DNA from: JBLKSS01 sp047607725 | GTDB taxonomy: Bacteria > Pseudomonadota > Gammaproteobacteria > Enterobacterales > Enterobacteriaceae | DNA: 11,243 bases | Direction: 5' to 3' | NCBI RefSeq assembly: GCF_047607725.1 | Contig: NZ_JBLKSS010000053.1 | Location: 1 to 11,243, forward strand | Part shown: positions 1-5,930 of the stretch, piece after piece | Position numbering within the stretch: the stretch's first letter is position 1 | Layout of the letters: each line of letters opens with the position of its first letter | The notes under the pieces: model-generated | What the model was told of the DNA's origin: nothing | The model's database searches: none | Seen by the model: the letters and a program-made list of their open reading frames with translations, nothing else | Program-made: the position numbers and the translations under genes

Positions 1-64
1 TAATTTTAAAATCCAGCGGAAAATTGGGACGACGTCTTGAGGGTTTTGGTGGGGTTTGTTTCAT
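1..64 (-). CDS. tnpA: IS66-type accessory protein TnpA, N-terminal fragment (runs off window)
   Basis: An ATG at 64 (minus strand) opens a frame of 21 codons reaching the window edge: MKQTPPKPSRRRPNFPLDFK and onward. A basic, proline-rich start followed by a (Y/F)xxDFK-type motif is the normal beginning of the small HTH protein encoded first in IS66 elements (tnpA), and is also seen in IS2-like OrfA proteins. IS66 is preferred because the flanking terminus is IS66-like. The ribosome binding site is weak. Only the N-terminus is visible, so it cannot be judged whether the gene is intact. Confidence 0.55.
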   Translation of the reverse strand, partial: MKQTPPKPSRRRPNFPLDFKI

Positions 65-148
65 GAATTGCGCCCATTAAAAAAATAATGGACATCATCT
101 TCAATAACTTGATGGGGAATTAACAGACGGCGCTGGGCGTAAGCTTAC
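1..148 (-). mobile_element. IS66-type insertion sequence, tnpA-side end (partial)
   Basis: Read on the minus strand, the element starts at 148 with GTAAGCTTACGCCCAGCGCC. GTAAGC is the usual terminal signature of IS66-family elements. The first 22 bases match 20 of 22 the terminus that begins at 11088, so both look like ends of one IS type. Inside lie a short palindrome (ccatta at 74-79, taatgg at 86-91, A-rich loop) and the start of a small transposase-accessory gene at 64. The outer end lies beyond the left edge. The insertion cuts an IS21 istA gene at 149. The family call rests on the terminal signature and the two coding remnants, not on a search. Confidence 0.7.
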
Positions 149-417
149 ATATCAAGTCAGCTGGGTAAGGTCTTGATAGCTTTGCCGGATTTGCCGGGAT
201 AGAGCAGGCGGTCGAGGTCGACGGGGGACAGTTCCGCCGGCAATGGCCAGACCAGGTTAGCTACCGTTAATCGGCCGAGGATATCGTTCACTGTGGTACA
301 GCCGATGCCGAGCGCTGCTGCGATGGTGTGATTCGAGCGATGCTGCTCAAATTTCATGCGTAATACATTGATATAGATGAACATTTATGTTTTCGCTTTC
401 TTCTTTTTACGTGCCAT
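149..417 (-). pseudogene. istA: IS21-family transposase IstA, N-terminal remnant
   Basis: The translation from 384 contains NHTIAAALGIGCTTVNDILG, the N-terminal helix-turn-helix of IS21-family IstA, followed by ANLVWPLPAELSP and a LLYPG motif typical of the same proteins. IstA is the DDE transposase that works with the IstB ATPase. A likely native start lies at 417 (MARKKKKAKT, preceded by GGGGG on the minus strand), but a TAA at 385-387 separates it in frame from the rest. A second in-frame stop (TGA, 157-159) falls just before the IS66 junction at 148/149. About 75 residues of a protein usually around 500 long remain, with no catalytic domain, so this is dead. The TAA could instead mean that translation starts at 384. 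Confidence 0.8.
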
Positions 418-448
418 GTCATACCCCCGGAAGCTAAAAGTCTCCAGA

Positions 449-541
449 GTATGGCGGAACAGAAGATGAGCGATCGGACAGAATCGAAATCGCTGATCGA
501 ACGACCGGAATCAGTGATCGGACGTGACCGGAACCAGCACC
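449..541. repeat. IS21 terminus with multiple terminal repeats
   Basis: This segment lies between the istA start and the truncated crotonase gene. It carries three spaced copies of a GATCGG/GATCGA core (472, 495 and 516; spacing 23 and 21 bases), in the context cggaatcagtgatcgg. Repeated subterminal motifs are typical of IS21-family ends, where the transposase binds. The last 36 bases (506-541) are identical to 4131-4166, and the sequences diverge at 542 and 4167, which sets the IS boundary close to 541 (the true end may be the CA at 538-539, with C bases matching by chance). The terminus points right, with the IS body on the left. Confidence 0.7.
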
Positions 542-1086
542 AGTCCCATGGTCAGCGCTTCCTCAGCGCTATACTGCCGGTCGGTGAAAAAGATATCCCG
601 CCCGCTGCTCGGGCCGACGATACGGTTCATGCGAATTTGGCCTTCGTAGCCGTAACCGAGTCCCAGGTGAACCGCCGGTATGGCGAAAACCGCATTGTCC
701 GAGCACAGCCGGATATCGCAACTGGTGGCGAAATCCAGGCCGCCGCCGATGCAATAGCCGTGGATCATGGTGATGGTCGGTTTGGCGCAATAATAAACGG
801 CGTTATAGGCGGACTCATTAATTTGATGGTAGTGATGATTCTGTTCGGCATTGCCGCGCACGGTGTCGAACGAGGAGATATTGGAGCCGGCGGTGAAGGC
901 CCTTTCTCCCGCGCCGCGCACCACAACAACGCGAATGGCCGTATCCAGCTCGAAAGCGCGGATAATATCCGGTACCGCCTGCGCCATTGCCATGGAGATG
1001 GCATTATGCTTGCCGGGATCGTTAAAAGTTATCCAGCCTATCGGCCCCGTGGTCGACGCTAAGATGGTAGCGTTTTCTGTTGACAT
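542..1086 (-). pseudogene. Enoyl-CoA hydratase/isomerase (crotonase) family protein, 3' end lost to IS21
   Basis: The start at 1086 (MSTENATILAS) opens an unbroken frame of about 181 native codons. The two oxyanion-hole segments of the crotonase fold are visible: AFTAGSNI at about residues 63-70 and HGYCIGGGLDFATSCDI at about 109-125. LGLGYGYEGQIRMNRIVG at about 141-158 stands where these enzymes carry catalytic acid or base residues. Family members run to about 255-270 residues, so roughly 75-90 C-terminal residues, including the trimerisation helix region, are missing. The frame reads into IS21 DNA at 541 and stops at 511 after about ten foreign residues (LVPVTSDH). It is last in a leftward gene block, about 200 bases after the binding-protein gene. 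The substrate cannot be told from sequence. Activity is unlikely. Confidence 0.85.
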
Positions 1087-1195
1087 AGGTATGTTGTCTC
1101 ATTGTATGACCGGTAGAATGTACGACGTAAAGAGGGCGCCGCGCGGGTTTCTCTCGCGGAAAATAATTGGCTGACCCTTATTTATTCGACGTTGA

Positions 1196-1266
1196 CGGGC
1201 GGCCGTCGGTCCGCCCGCTAATAACGTTAAAACGTCCTGTTATTTCTCTTTTGCTGCACAAAAGAG
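1196..1266. other. Two hairpins between the binding-protein and crotonase genes
   Basis: Two perfect stems lie in the 202-base gap: ctcttttg (1246-1253) with caaaagag (1259-1266), and cgggcgg (1196-1202) with ccgcccg (1211-1217). Neither is followed by a T-run on either strand, so they are not classical intrinsic terminators. They could weaken transcription between the two genes or stabilise an mRNA end. Low confidence in any function. Confidence 0.3.
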
Positions 1267-1288
1267 GGGTGAAAGGATTAATTTACCC

Positions 1289-2122
1289 TTAGGGTAAAGG
1301 TTCAAAATTAATATCCGACATGGACTGGACTTTATCTTTGCGCGGTATGTCGTAAATTGTTCCCGGGCCAATCCATTTATTCCATATGCCGTTAAGTTTG
1401 CCTTCGTTTTCCAATTCGCTGAGGATGCTATTTATTTTCTCGTACAATTTGGGTTCGCCGTGGCGCATGCCGACGCTCACCTGCTTCAGCGCCATGGGTT
1501 CGGGGATCATGGCAAGTTTGATACCGCTTTCACCGGCTTTACTGATGAATTGTTTGGCGGTCATTTCATTATTGACGAAGCCGATGGTCTTACGCTGGAT
1601 TGTGGCTAGATAGGCGGAGCCGGCATCTTGGAAAGTGACCGGAATGGCATTTTGCAGGCGCGTCGCCAGTTCGGAGGTGGAGCCTTTACTGGAGCCTATC
1701 CGTTTGCCTTTAAAATCCTTCAAGGTTTTATTGCCGTTCTCCGCCAGCACCACCAGCATTTCGCGGGTGATATAGTAAGGATTGCTAAATTGGATCTGCT
1801 CCCCCCGCGAGCGGGTATAGGCCAAATTCATGATGCCAATATCCACATGGCCGAGTTTGATTTCAGGCGCTTTGGCTTCCGTGGAGACCGGTTTAATCGC
1901 CACCTCGACCCCCAGCTTGTCGGCGATGGCGTGGCAAAGATCCACATCGTGGCCGACCTGTTGGCGGGTTTGCGGATCGGGGAAGCAGAAGGGCGGGGTG
2001 CTGACCTGTACGCCGCAAATCATTTTCTTATTGGCCAGAATGGTATCGAGCTGGTCGGCCTGGGTCAGCCGCGGCGCGGCGGCGGCAAGAAACAGCAGAG
2101 CGGTAACGGTGAGTAAACGCAT
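1289..2122 (-). CDS. Periplasmic substrate-binding protein of an amino-acid-type ABC transporter (SBP family 3)
   Basis: An intact frame of 277 residues. The N-terminus MRLLTVTALLFLAAAAPRLTQA is a clear Sec signal peptide, with probable cleavage after TQA (residue 22), so the product acts in the periplasm. The rest follows the family-3 binding-protein pattern: an opening lobe with CGVQVSTPPFCFPDP and GHDVDLCHAIADKLG, then VDIGIMNLAYTRSRGEQIQFSNPYYIT, the usual substrate-contact region, and a late ENEGKLNGIWNKWIG helix. It would deliver a polar amino acid or similar small molecule to an inner-membrane permease, but no permease or ATPase gene is in the window. The start at 2122 lies 2 bases after the pxpA stop, with AAGGA correctly placed inside the end of pxpA, so the two genes are co-transcribed and probably translationally coupled. 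It is the only unbroken gene of the block; whether it is still used is unknown. Confidence 0.88.
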   Translation of the reverse strand: MRLLTVTALLFLAAAAPRLTQADQLDTILANKKMICGVQVSTPPFCFPDPQTRQQVGHDVDLCHAIADKLGVEVAIKPVSTEAKAPEIKLGHVDIGIMNLAYTRSRGEQIQFSNPYYITREMLVVLAENGNKTLKDFKGKRIGSSKGSTSELATRLQNAIPVTFQDAGSAYLATIQRKTIGFVNNEMTAKQFISKAGESGIKLAMIPEPMALKQVSVGMRHGEPKLYEKINSILSELENEGKLNGIWNKWIGPGTIYDIPRKDKVQSMSDINFEPLP

Positions 2123-2124
2123 GG

Positions 2125-2918
2125 TTAGACATCCTTCTGGCTGAGGGGGGATAATTGGGACAAGGGCAAGACCCGGCCGCCGAGCCGCTCGACTTCTTCC
2201 CGGATCGCGCGCGCCAGCGTCACCGCCTCGGCGTTGTCGCCGTGGACCAGGATGGAACGGGTGGGGATTTGGATGTCGTTACCGGCAATCGTGATGGCAG
2301 TGCCGTGGCGTAGGAACTGGCTGACGCGCGCCATGATCTGCTGTCTGTCGTGGATCACCGCCCCGGGGCGTTTTCTCGACACCAGCAAGCCTTCGGCGTC
2401 ATAAGCGCGATCGGCGTGAAACACCGTCTCCACCTGGACGCCGCCGCATTTCGCCCCCGCATTGCGAATACAGGGGCTAATGGACGACTTAATAATCAGC
2501 GACGGGTTTTGAACGCGGCCACCACCGCCGCCAGCGGCGTGGCCCGCGCCTCGTCTTCCGCGACCATATTGCCCAGGGCGCCGTGGAAGCTCATCAGTTT
2601 GATGGGATGTCCTATCATCTCGGCCAGGCCGGAGATAGCGGCAAGCTGATACAGCACCAAATCGCACAGCTCCTGCGCCTCGATCTGCATGCGACGACGG
2701 CCGAAGCCCACCAGATCGGGAAAGTCGACGTGGGCGCCCGCGTCGATCCCCAGCGCTTTTGCCCGGATAAGGGTTGCGCGCCTGATACTCGGATCGCCGG
2801 CATGAAAACCGCAGGCGATATTGGCCGAGGAAATCAGCGACATCAGCGTTTCATCATCGCCCATTTTCCAACGGCCAAAGCCTTCGCCCAGATCGGCGTT
2901 GATATCTACTTCCAGCAT
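2125..2918 (-). pseudogene. pxpA: 5-oxoprolinase subunit A-like (LamB/YcsF family), one frameshift
   Basis: The start at 2918 is preceded by AAAGGAG. The N-terminal half has the family hallmarks: DINADLGEGFG (residues 5-15), SANIACGFHAGDP (31-43) and LVGFGRRRMQIEAQEL (69-84). The frame breaks at an A4 run (plus-strand T at 2507-2510, near residue 137) where one base appears missing. Reading continues one frame over with NPSLIIKSS, DRAYDAEGLLVSRK, then the C-terminal SILVHGDNAEAVTLARAIREE, to the stop at 2125. The repaired length would be 264 residues, close to the usual 245-260. Known members are part of PxpABC, which opens 5-oxoproline to glutamate using ATP. Odd residues include GAHVDFPD where GAHP(G/S)(Y/F)PD is usual. 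It starts 19 bases after the pxpC-like stop. The single frameshift could also be a sequencing error, but the neighbouring lesions argue for real decay. Confidence 0.88.
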
Positions 2919-2937
2919 GGTTAACTCCTTTAAAGCC

Positions 2938-3767
2938 TCAGGCGGGGGTACAGGATAAGCGTGCAATGGCCACCATCTCCCGCCCCCGCGTTAAGTAGCG
3001 CTCAACCTCGTCGAGCGCGGCAATCCCCTGTGCATAATCCACTTCGATAAAACGTACCGACCGGCCGATGGGGATCTGGCTCAGCCGCCAGAGATCGGCC
3101 TCTATCACCGCGCCGAATTTGGGATAGCCGCCCATCGGTTGGGCGTCGCGCATTTGGATAATCGGCTGGCCCGCCGTGCGGCACCTGTATCACGCCCGCG
3201 ACGATGCCGTGCGAGCGCATCTCCAGCGGCCGCTCCGGCAACAACGGTGTGCCCGCCAGCCGATAGCCGTAGCGGTTGCTCTGGGAGGTAATTTTCCAGG
3301 GCTCGCGCCAAAAAGCATCGCGGCACGCCGGCGGGAACAGGGGATACTCCGCGGCGGGGATCACCCGCACCGCCGGCAGGCCATCGCACGTCAGCGGCAT
3401 CGCCGTCGGCGACGGTTGAATGCCGAAGCCCCCCGGACCCGCGTCGGCGTCCGCCGCCAGCAGCAGTTGATCGCCCTGTTGCAGCGTCCGCCCCTCCAGA
3501 CCGCCGAAGCCGCCGCGCAGCTGCGTGCTGCGCGAACCCAGCACCGGCGCGACCTGGATGCCGCCGGCGACGGTCAAATAGGCGTGCGCGCACCACCAGG
3601 GCAGCATCGGCGTATCGTCCAGCGTCCGCTCCGGCATCGGCGCCGGTGATGGCGAAGGTGCAGGCGCGGTGAAAGCGCCGCTGCAGCGGGAAGAAGGGAA
3701 TCTCTATTCCGGCGGTGGTCGACGGATTGGTGAGCATCAGATTGCCGGCGCACAGCGCGGGCTTATC
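2938..3767 (-). pseudogene. pxpC: 5-oxoprolinase subunit C-like (biotin-dependent carboxyltransferase family), truncated and frameshifted
   Basis: Three overlapping frames join into one PxpC/KipA-type protein: DKPALCAGNLMLTNP..FAITGADA from 3767, then LDDTPMLPWW..YLTVAGGIQVAPVLGS..GGLEGRTLQQGDQL..AEYPLFPP..WREPWKITSQSNRYGYRL..SHGIVAGVIQVPHGG, then QPIIQMRDAQPMGGYPKFG to the stop at 2938. Shifts occur at about 3629-3638 and at the CCC at 3170-3172; each behaves like a one-base gain. Compared from memory with E. coli YbgK (PxpC), about 32 N-terminal residues are missing at the mobile-element junction (3767/3768), and about 18 residues are missing between PWWCA and HAYLTVAGG. Four lesions make this a dead gene. 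A pxpB partner, normally just upstream, is absent and was probably lost at the same junction. Confidence 0.85.
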
Positions 3768-4105
3768 GTAAGCGCCCCGTGGAGGACGTCTTGAATTATT
3801 GGTGGGTTTGTTGTACGAGACAGTAAACCTACGTTACACGCTTATGCTCATTGCATTTTCACATTACATTGATTTTAATAACTTTTATTTCCATCCCGGT
3901 TTGAGTGATATGAAATTAGTGGTTCTGAAGTTTGTGATAGTGTCCATTAAAATTTAAGTGGACACTATCATCGCCGGATTATCCATGATCTGACAGCCGT
4001 CCCTTATAGGATGCGGGTTCACTAGGCATCGTAGTGGAACATATTTTTACCGGGCCATACAACAAACCCACCAATAATTCAAGACGTCCTCCACGGGGCG
4101 CTTAC
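3768..4105. mobile_element. 338-bp non-autonomous element with 48-bp perfect terminal inverted repeats, IS66-like ends
   Basis: Bases 3768-3815 and 4058-4105 are perfect reverse complements over 48 bases, each outer end starting GTAAGCGCCCCGTGGAGG. GTAAGCG is an IS66-type terminal signature. The 242-base AT-rich centre holds no gene. Near its middle is a separate perfect palindrome: tgatagtgtcca (3935-3946) and tggacactatca (3959-3970) around an AT loop. No 8-base target duplication flanks the element (ggcttatc on the left, accggaat on the right), although IS66 elements normally make one, so it may mark a deletion or fusion. It interrupts pxpC on the left and abuts an IS21 end on the right. 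It could be a MITE, or two IS66 ends joined after internal loss. Confidence 0.7.
3935..3970. repeat. Perfect 12-bp-arm palindrome inside the 338-bp element
   Basis: Arms tgatagtgtcca and tggacactatca flank the loop ttaaaatttaag, which is itself partly self-complementary. A weaker relative (cccattaaaaaaataatggacatcat) lies at 73-98, upstream of tnpA in the left IS66 end. It may be a transposase or regulator binding site, or two abutted short IS ends of TGTCCA type. Confidence 0.6.
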
Positions 4106-4166
4106 ACCGGAATCAGTGATCGGGTGAAATCGGAATCAGTGATCGGACGTGACCGGAACCAGCACC
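4106..4166. repeat. Second IS21 terminus, solo remnant
   Basis: The motif cggaatcagtgatcgg occurs at 4108-4123 and 4131-4146 (23 bases apart), and 4131-4166 is identical to 506-541. This is the same kind of IS21 terminal repeat array in the same orientation (end facing right), but the inner bases differ from the copy at 449-541, so it may be the istB-side end. The rest of the IS is gone, replaced on the left by the 338-bp element. It cuts sohB at 4166. Confidence 0.65.
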
Positions 4167-4636
4167 CCTTCGCCATTATCGGCTCTATCGGCGTGGTTGC
4201 GTAGATCCCCAACTTCAACCGCTTATTAAAACGTAACGATATTGATATGGAGCTGCATACCGCCGGCGCCTACAAGCGGACACTGACGCTGTTTGGCGAA
4301 AATTCTCCCGCCGGGCGAGAAAAGTTCCAGCAGGAGTTGAATGAGACCCATCAGTTGTTCAAGACCTTTGTTCAGCGCATGCGTCACGCACTGGATGTCG
4401 ACGCCGTCGCCACCGGCGAACATTGGTATGGCGAGCAGGCACAGCATTTGGGGCTGGTGGATGCTATCGGTACCAGCGACGATGTGCTTATTGAGCAATT
4501 GGTGCGCCATGAAGTGATAAGCGTGCGTTTTAGCCGGCCGAAACGCTGGATGAGCCGCTTTACCGACAGCGCCGCGTTGAGCCTGGAACAACGGCTTCTG
4601 CGCTATTGGCAGCGCTCGCACAAGCCGCTGCTGTAA
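4166..4636 (+). pseudogene. sohB: SohB inner-membrane peptidase, 5' truncated with an amber codon
   Basis: The segment matches the C-terminal ~157 residues of E. coli SohB (349 aa), recalled from memory: PFAIIGSIGVVA, stop, IPNFNRLLKRNDIDMELHTAGAYKRTLTL, then ETHQLFKTFVQRMR, ATGEHWYGEQA and a C-terminal RYWQRSHKPLL. SohB is an S49-family (SppA-like) serine peptidase. The catalytic serine lies in the lost half; the probable general-base lysine (AGAYKRTL) is still present. TAG at 4202-4204 stands where E. coli has Gln, a single C-to-T change. The upstream part, with the membrane anchor, was removed at the IS21 junction. A restart at ATG 4247 (129 codons) would lack the serine and so is not expected to be active. 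Confidence 0.93.
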
Positions 4637-4683
4637 CCCGCGGGCGGAGGCAATCTTGATGCGCCGCCACGGTGTGGGTGATA

Positions 4684-4800
4684 CAAGGGCGGATGGCCTA
4701 AGCCGTCGGGATAATGGCAGGTCCGCCGCGGTTTTTCTCCGTACCCCGATCAGGGCGGTGAGGCAAGGGCGGATAACCTAGGCCGTGGGCATAACACAGG
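4684..4800. repeat. Imperfect direct repeat, two ~37-bp units 80 bp apart
   Basis: Unit 1 (4684-4721) begins caagggcggatggcctaagc and unit 2 (4764-4800) begins caagggcggataacctaggc. Both continue with a ccgt(c)ggg(c)ataa..caggcc/cagg pattern. About 80% of positions agree. The function is unknown; it could be an old repeat family or a duplicated site. Confidence 0.45.
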
Positions 4801-4959
4801 CCAGCAGGGCCGCCGTAGGCAAAAACCGCTATGGTGACAATGGGGCCACAGCAGGGTATCGCCGCACCGAGGCGGCCTGGCTATGGGCCTGGTCCACCGG
4901 CGGGGAGTGGGAAATAACTTATTGCCCGCGAAGCGGTAATCCTTATGCCGGCTACCGCG

Positions 4960-4978
4960 CGCTTTCGTAACGAAAGCG
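4960..4978. other. Perfect 8-bp hairpin with 3-base loop
   Basis: cgctttcg, taa, cgaaagcg. There is no T-run after it on the plus strand. It is flanked by further GC-rich complementary sequence (gcgc / gcgc). Possibly a remnant of a terminator or structured RNA. Confidence 0.35.
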
Positions 4979-5119
4979 GCGCGCCCGGCAGGTTGAGATA
5001 CTGTCTAGTTTTAACGCGAGCCTTGAGCTCTAACGCGCGGACGACGGTCTGGGGCGATCCCCTCCTTGGCGTTTGTCGCCCTCAATTTCTGGCCAGGCGT
5101 GAGAGGCGACGTCCCGGCG

Positions 5120-5150
5120 GGGCTGAATTTTTCAGCCCGGTCTTTCGTTT
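5120..5150 (+). terminator. Possible intrinsic terminator in the sohB-yciN gap
   Basis: The stem gggctgaa (5120-5127) pairs perfectly with ttcagccc (5131-5138) around loop ttt, followed by ggtctttcgttt. The tail is T-rich but interrupted, so termination would be modest. On the minus strand the stem could instead act downstream of yciN, but the following bases there (cgccgggacg) are not T-rich. Confidence 0.35.
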
Positions 5151-5260
5151 GATAACGCGCGCCGGCGCGAGATTTAAGCCGCGTTGAATGTCGATGTCGG
5201 CCGGTCGGACCGAATGACGGACGTTCATTACGGCGTCGGCGGTGGCGGTGGTGCGGTATA

Positions 5261-5511
5261 TCAGTCTACCAGATGATATTTTTCCGACAGGACGTGGGCG
5301 AGATGCTTGAACATATTAAAGACGGCTGTGGTTTTCTGCGTCGGTATTCCCTGCTCATCAAAAAAAATTCACCGCGAAAAACCAGCACCGGCCCTTTCTG
5401 TTCCACCTCGGTGGCCAGCATTCCGTGCATATAGTCTTCATGGTCGCGAATTATCCGGTTTGCTTCTTCTAACAGACTTTTTCTGTCGATAGCGATGGTG
5501 AAGCTGTGCAT
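5261..5511 (-). pseudogene. yciN: YciN family small protein, single frameshift at a T8 run
   Basis: The start at 5511 (MHSFTIAIDRKSLLEEANRI) has AGGAG upstream and aligns end-to-end with E. coli YciN (83 aa; [20 protein letters not shown]). Frame one gives IIRDHEDYMHGMLATEVEQK and VLVFRGEFF. After the homopolymer at 5360-5367 (eight A on plus, eight T in the coding strand) the matching frame is DEQGIPTQKTTAVFNMFKHL, ending KYHLVD at the stop 5261-5263. The length, 251 bases, is one short of 84 codons, so a single lost T explains everything. Without correction, translation shifts to MSREYRRRKPQ and runs past the native stop. The role of YciN is poorly defined. It sits opposite topA, as in E. 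coli. Everything else in the gene is well conserved, so the lesion is recent, a sequencing error, or tolerated through slippage. Confidence 0.92.
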
Positions 5512-5930
5512 ATTTGTCACTCCTGTGTTAACTCGTGCCCTATTGTAATACCCGGTTGTGTTTGTCGGCAAACCGACTAAGGTTTATTCGTTTAGTTTAC
5601 GGTTTTGCTAATTGCGTAGCGGGTAAAACCATTTTTTCCCCCGCTTATTGGTTGCACCAGTTTTTTTATCATGTACAGTGTGGCCCTCCGCGCGTCGGGT
5701 GGTTATTTTGTTACCGATTAGCGGGAAAATAAGCAGCGATTGCCGGCGCTTATTATAAAAATAAGCTGATTAACAAGAAGTTGACCTACCGCTCTTCCGT
5801 CGGGTGAGCGCGACAAAAACAGGTTGATTTTTGGCGGCGCTGCCGCAATATAAAAAAAGAGGTATGCCCAGCCAGGGTCTGGCGCAAAAAACTTCTTATT
5901 GCAGAAGACATCACTCAGGTAAAGGTAAAA
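5512..5930. other. Divergent intergenic region between yciN and topA
   Basis: This 419-base, AT-richer stretch should hold the promoters of both divergent genes. E. coli topA has several supercoiling-sensitive promoters, and a similarly long leader is seen here. A 65-codon frame at 5535-5732 shows no recognisable motif and is judged non-coding. The topA ribosome binding site, AGGTAAAGG, is close to its start at 5931. Confidence 0.6.
5824..5854 (+). promoter_or_regulatory. Candidate topA promoter
   Basis: TTGATT (5824-5829) and TATAAA (5849-5854) resemble sigma-70 boxes, separated by 19 bases, which is longer than ideal. The intervening ggcggcgctgccgc is a GC-rich inverted repeat. A second candidate is TTGCAC (5652) with TACAGT (5674), spacing 16. 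Neither can be confirmed by eye. Confidence 0.3.

Larger units (their letters stand above)
4637..5260. other. Non-coding debris between sohB and yciN
   Basis: No recognisable gene is present in this 624-base GC-rich stretch. Open frames of 61 (4785-4970) and 80 codons (4945-5187) have no familiar motif, are rich in Arg/Ala/Gly and lack a ribosome binding site. It contains an imperfect direct repeat (4684/4764), a tight hairpin at 4960-4978 and a terminator-shaped hairpin at 5120-5138. E. coli has a much shorter sohB-yciN gap, as I recall, so this may be eroded inserted DNA. Confidence 0.6.

Noticed and set aside
472..521. Regularly spaced GATCGG units as a possible CRISPR array
   Set aside because: Units are only 6-16 bases with 21-23-base spacing, only three copies, and sit next to istA; they fit IS21 terminal repeats.
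451..1062. 203-codon plus-strand open frame
   Set aside because: It lies antisense to the crotonase gene, whose minus-strand frame has clear family motifs. The plus-strand product shows none and spans the IS21 boundary.
1628..2116. 162-codon plus-strand open frame
   Set aside because: Antisense shadow of the binding-protein gene; GC-rich codons leave few stops, and there is no ribosome binding site or motif.
3176..3649. 157-codon plus-strand Arg-rich open frame
   Set aside because: Antisense to the pxpC remnant, with low-complexity Arg/Gln/Ala composition.
5131..5150. Resemblance of the stem and tail to the rRNA operon terminator (ctttcgttt)
   Set aside because: Only a short T-rich tail is shared, the stem differs, and no rRNA sequence is nearby.
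4785..5187. Two plus-strand frames of 61 and 80 codons in the sohB-yciN gap
   Set aside because: No recognised motif, no ribosome binding site, and composition typical of random GC-rich frames. Reported as debris instead.
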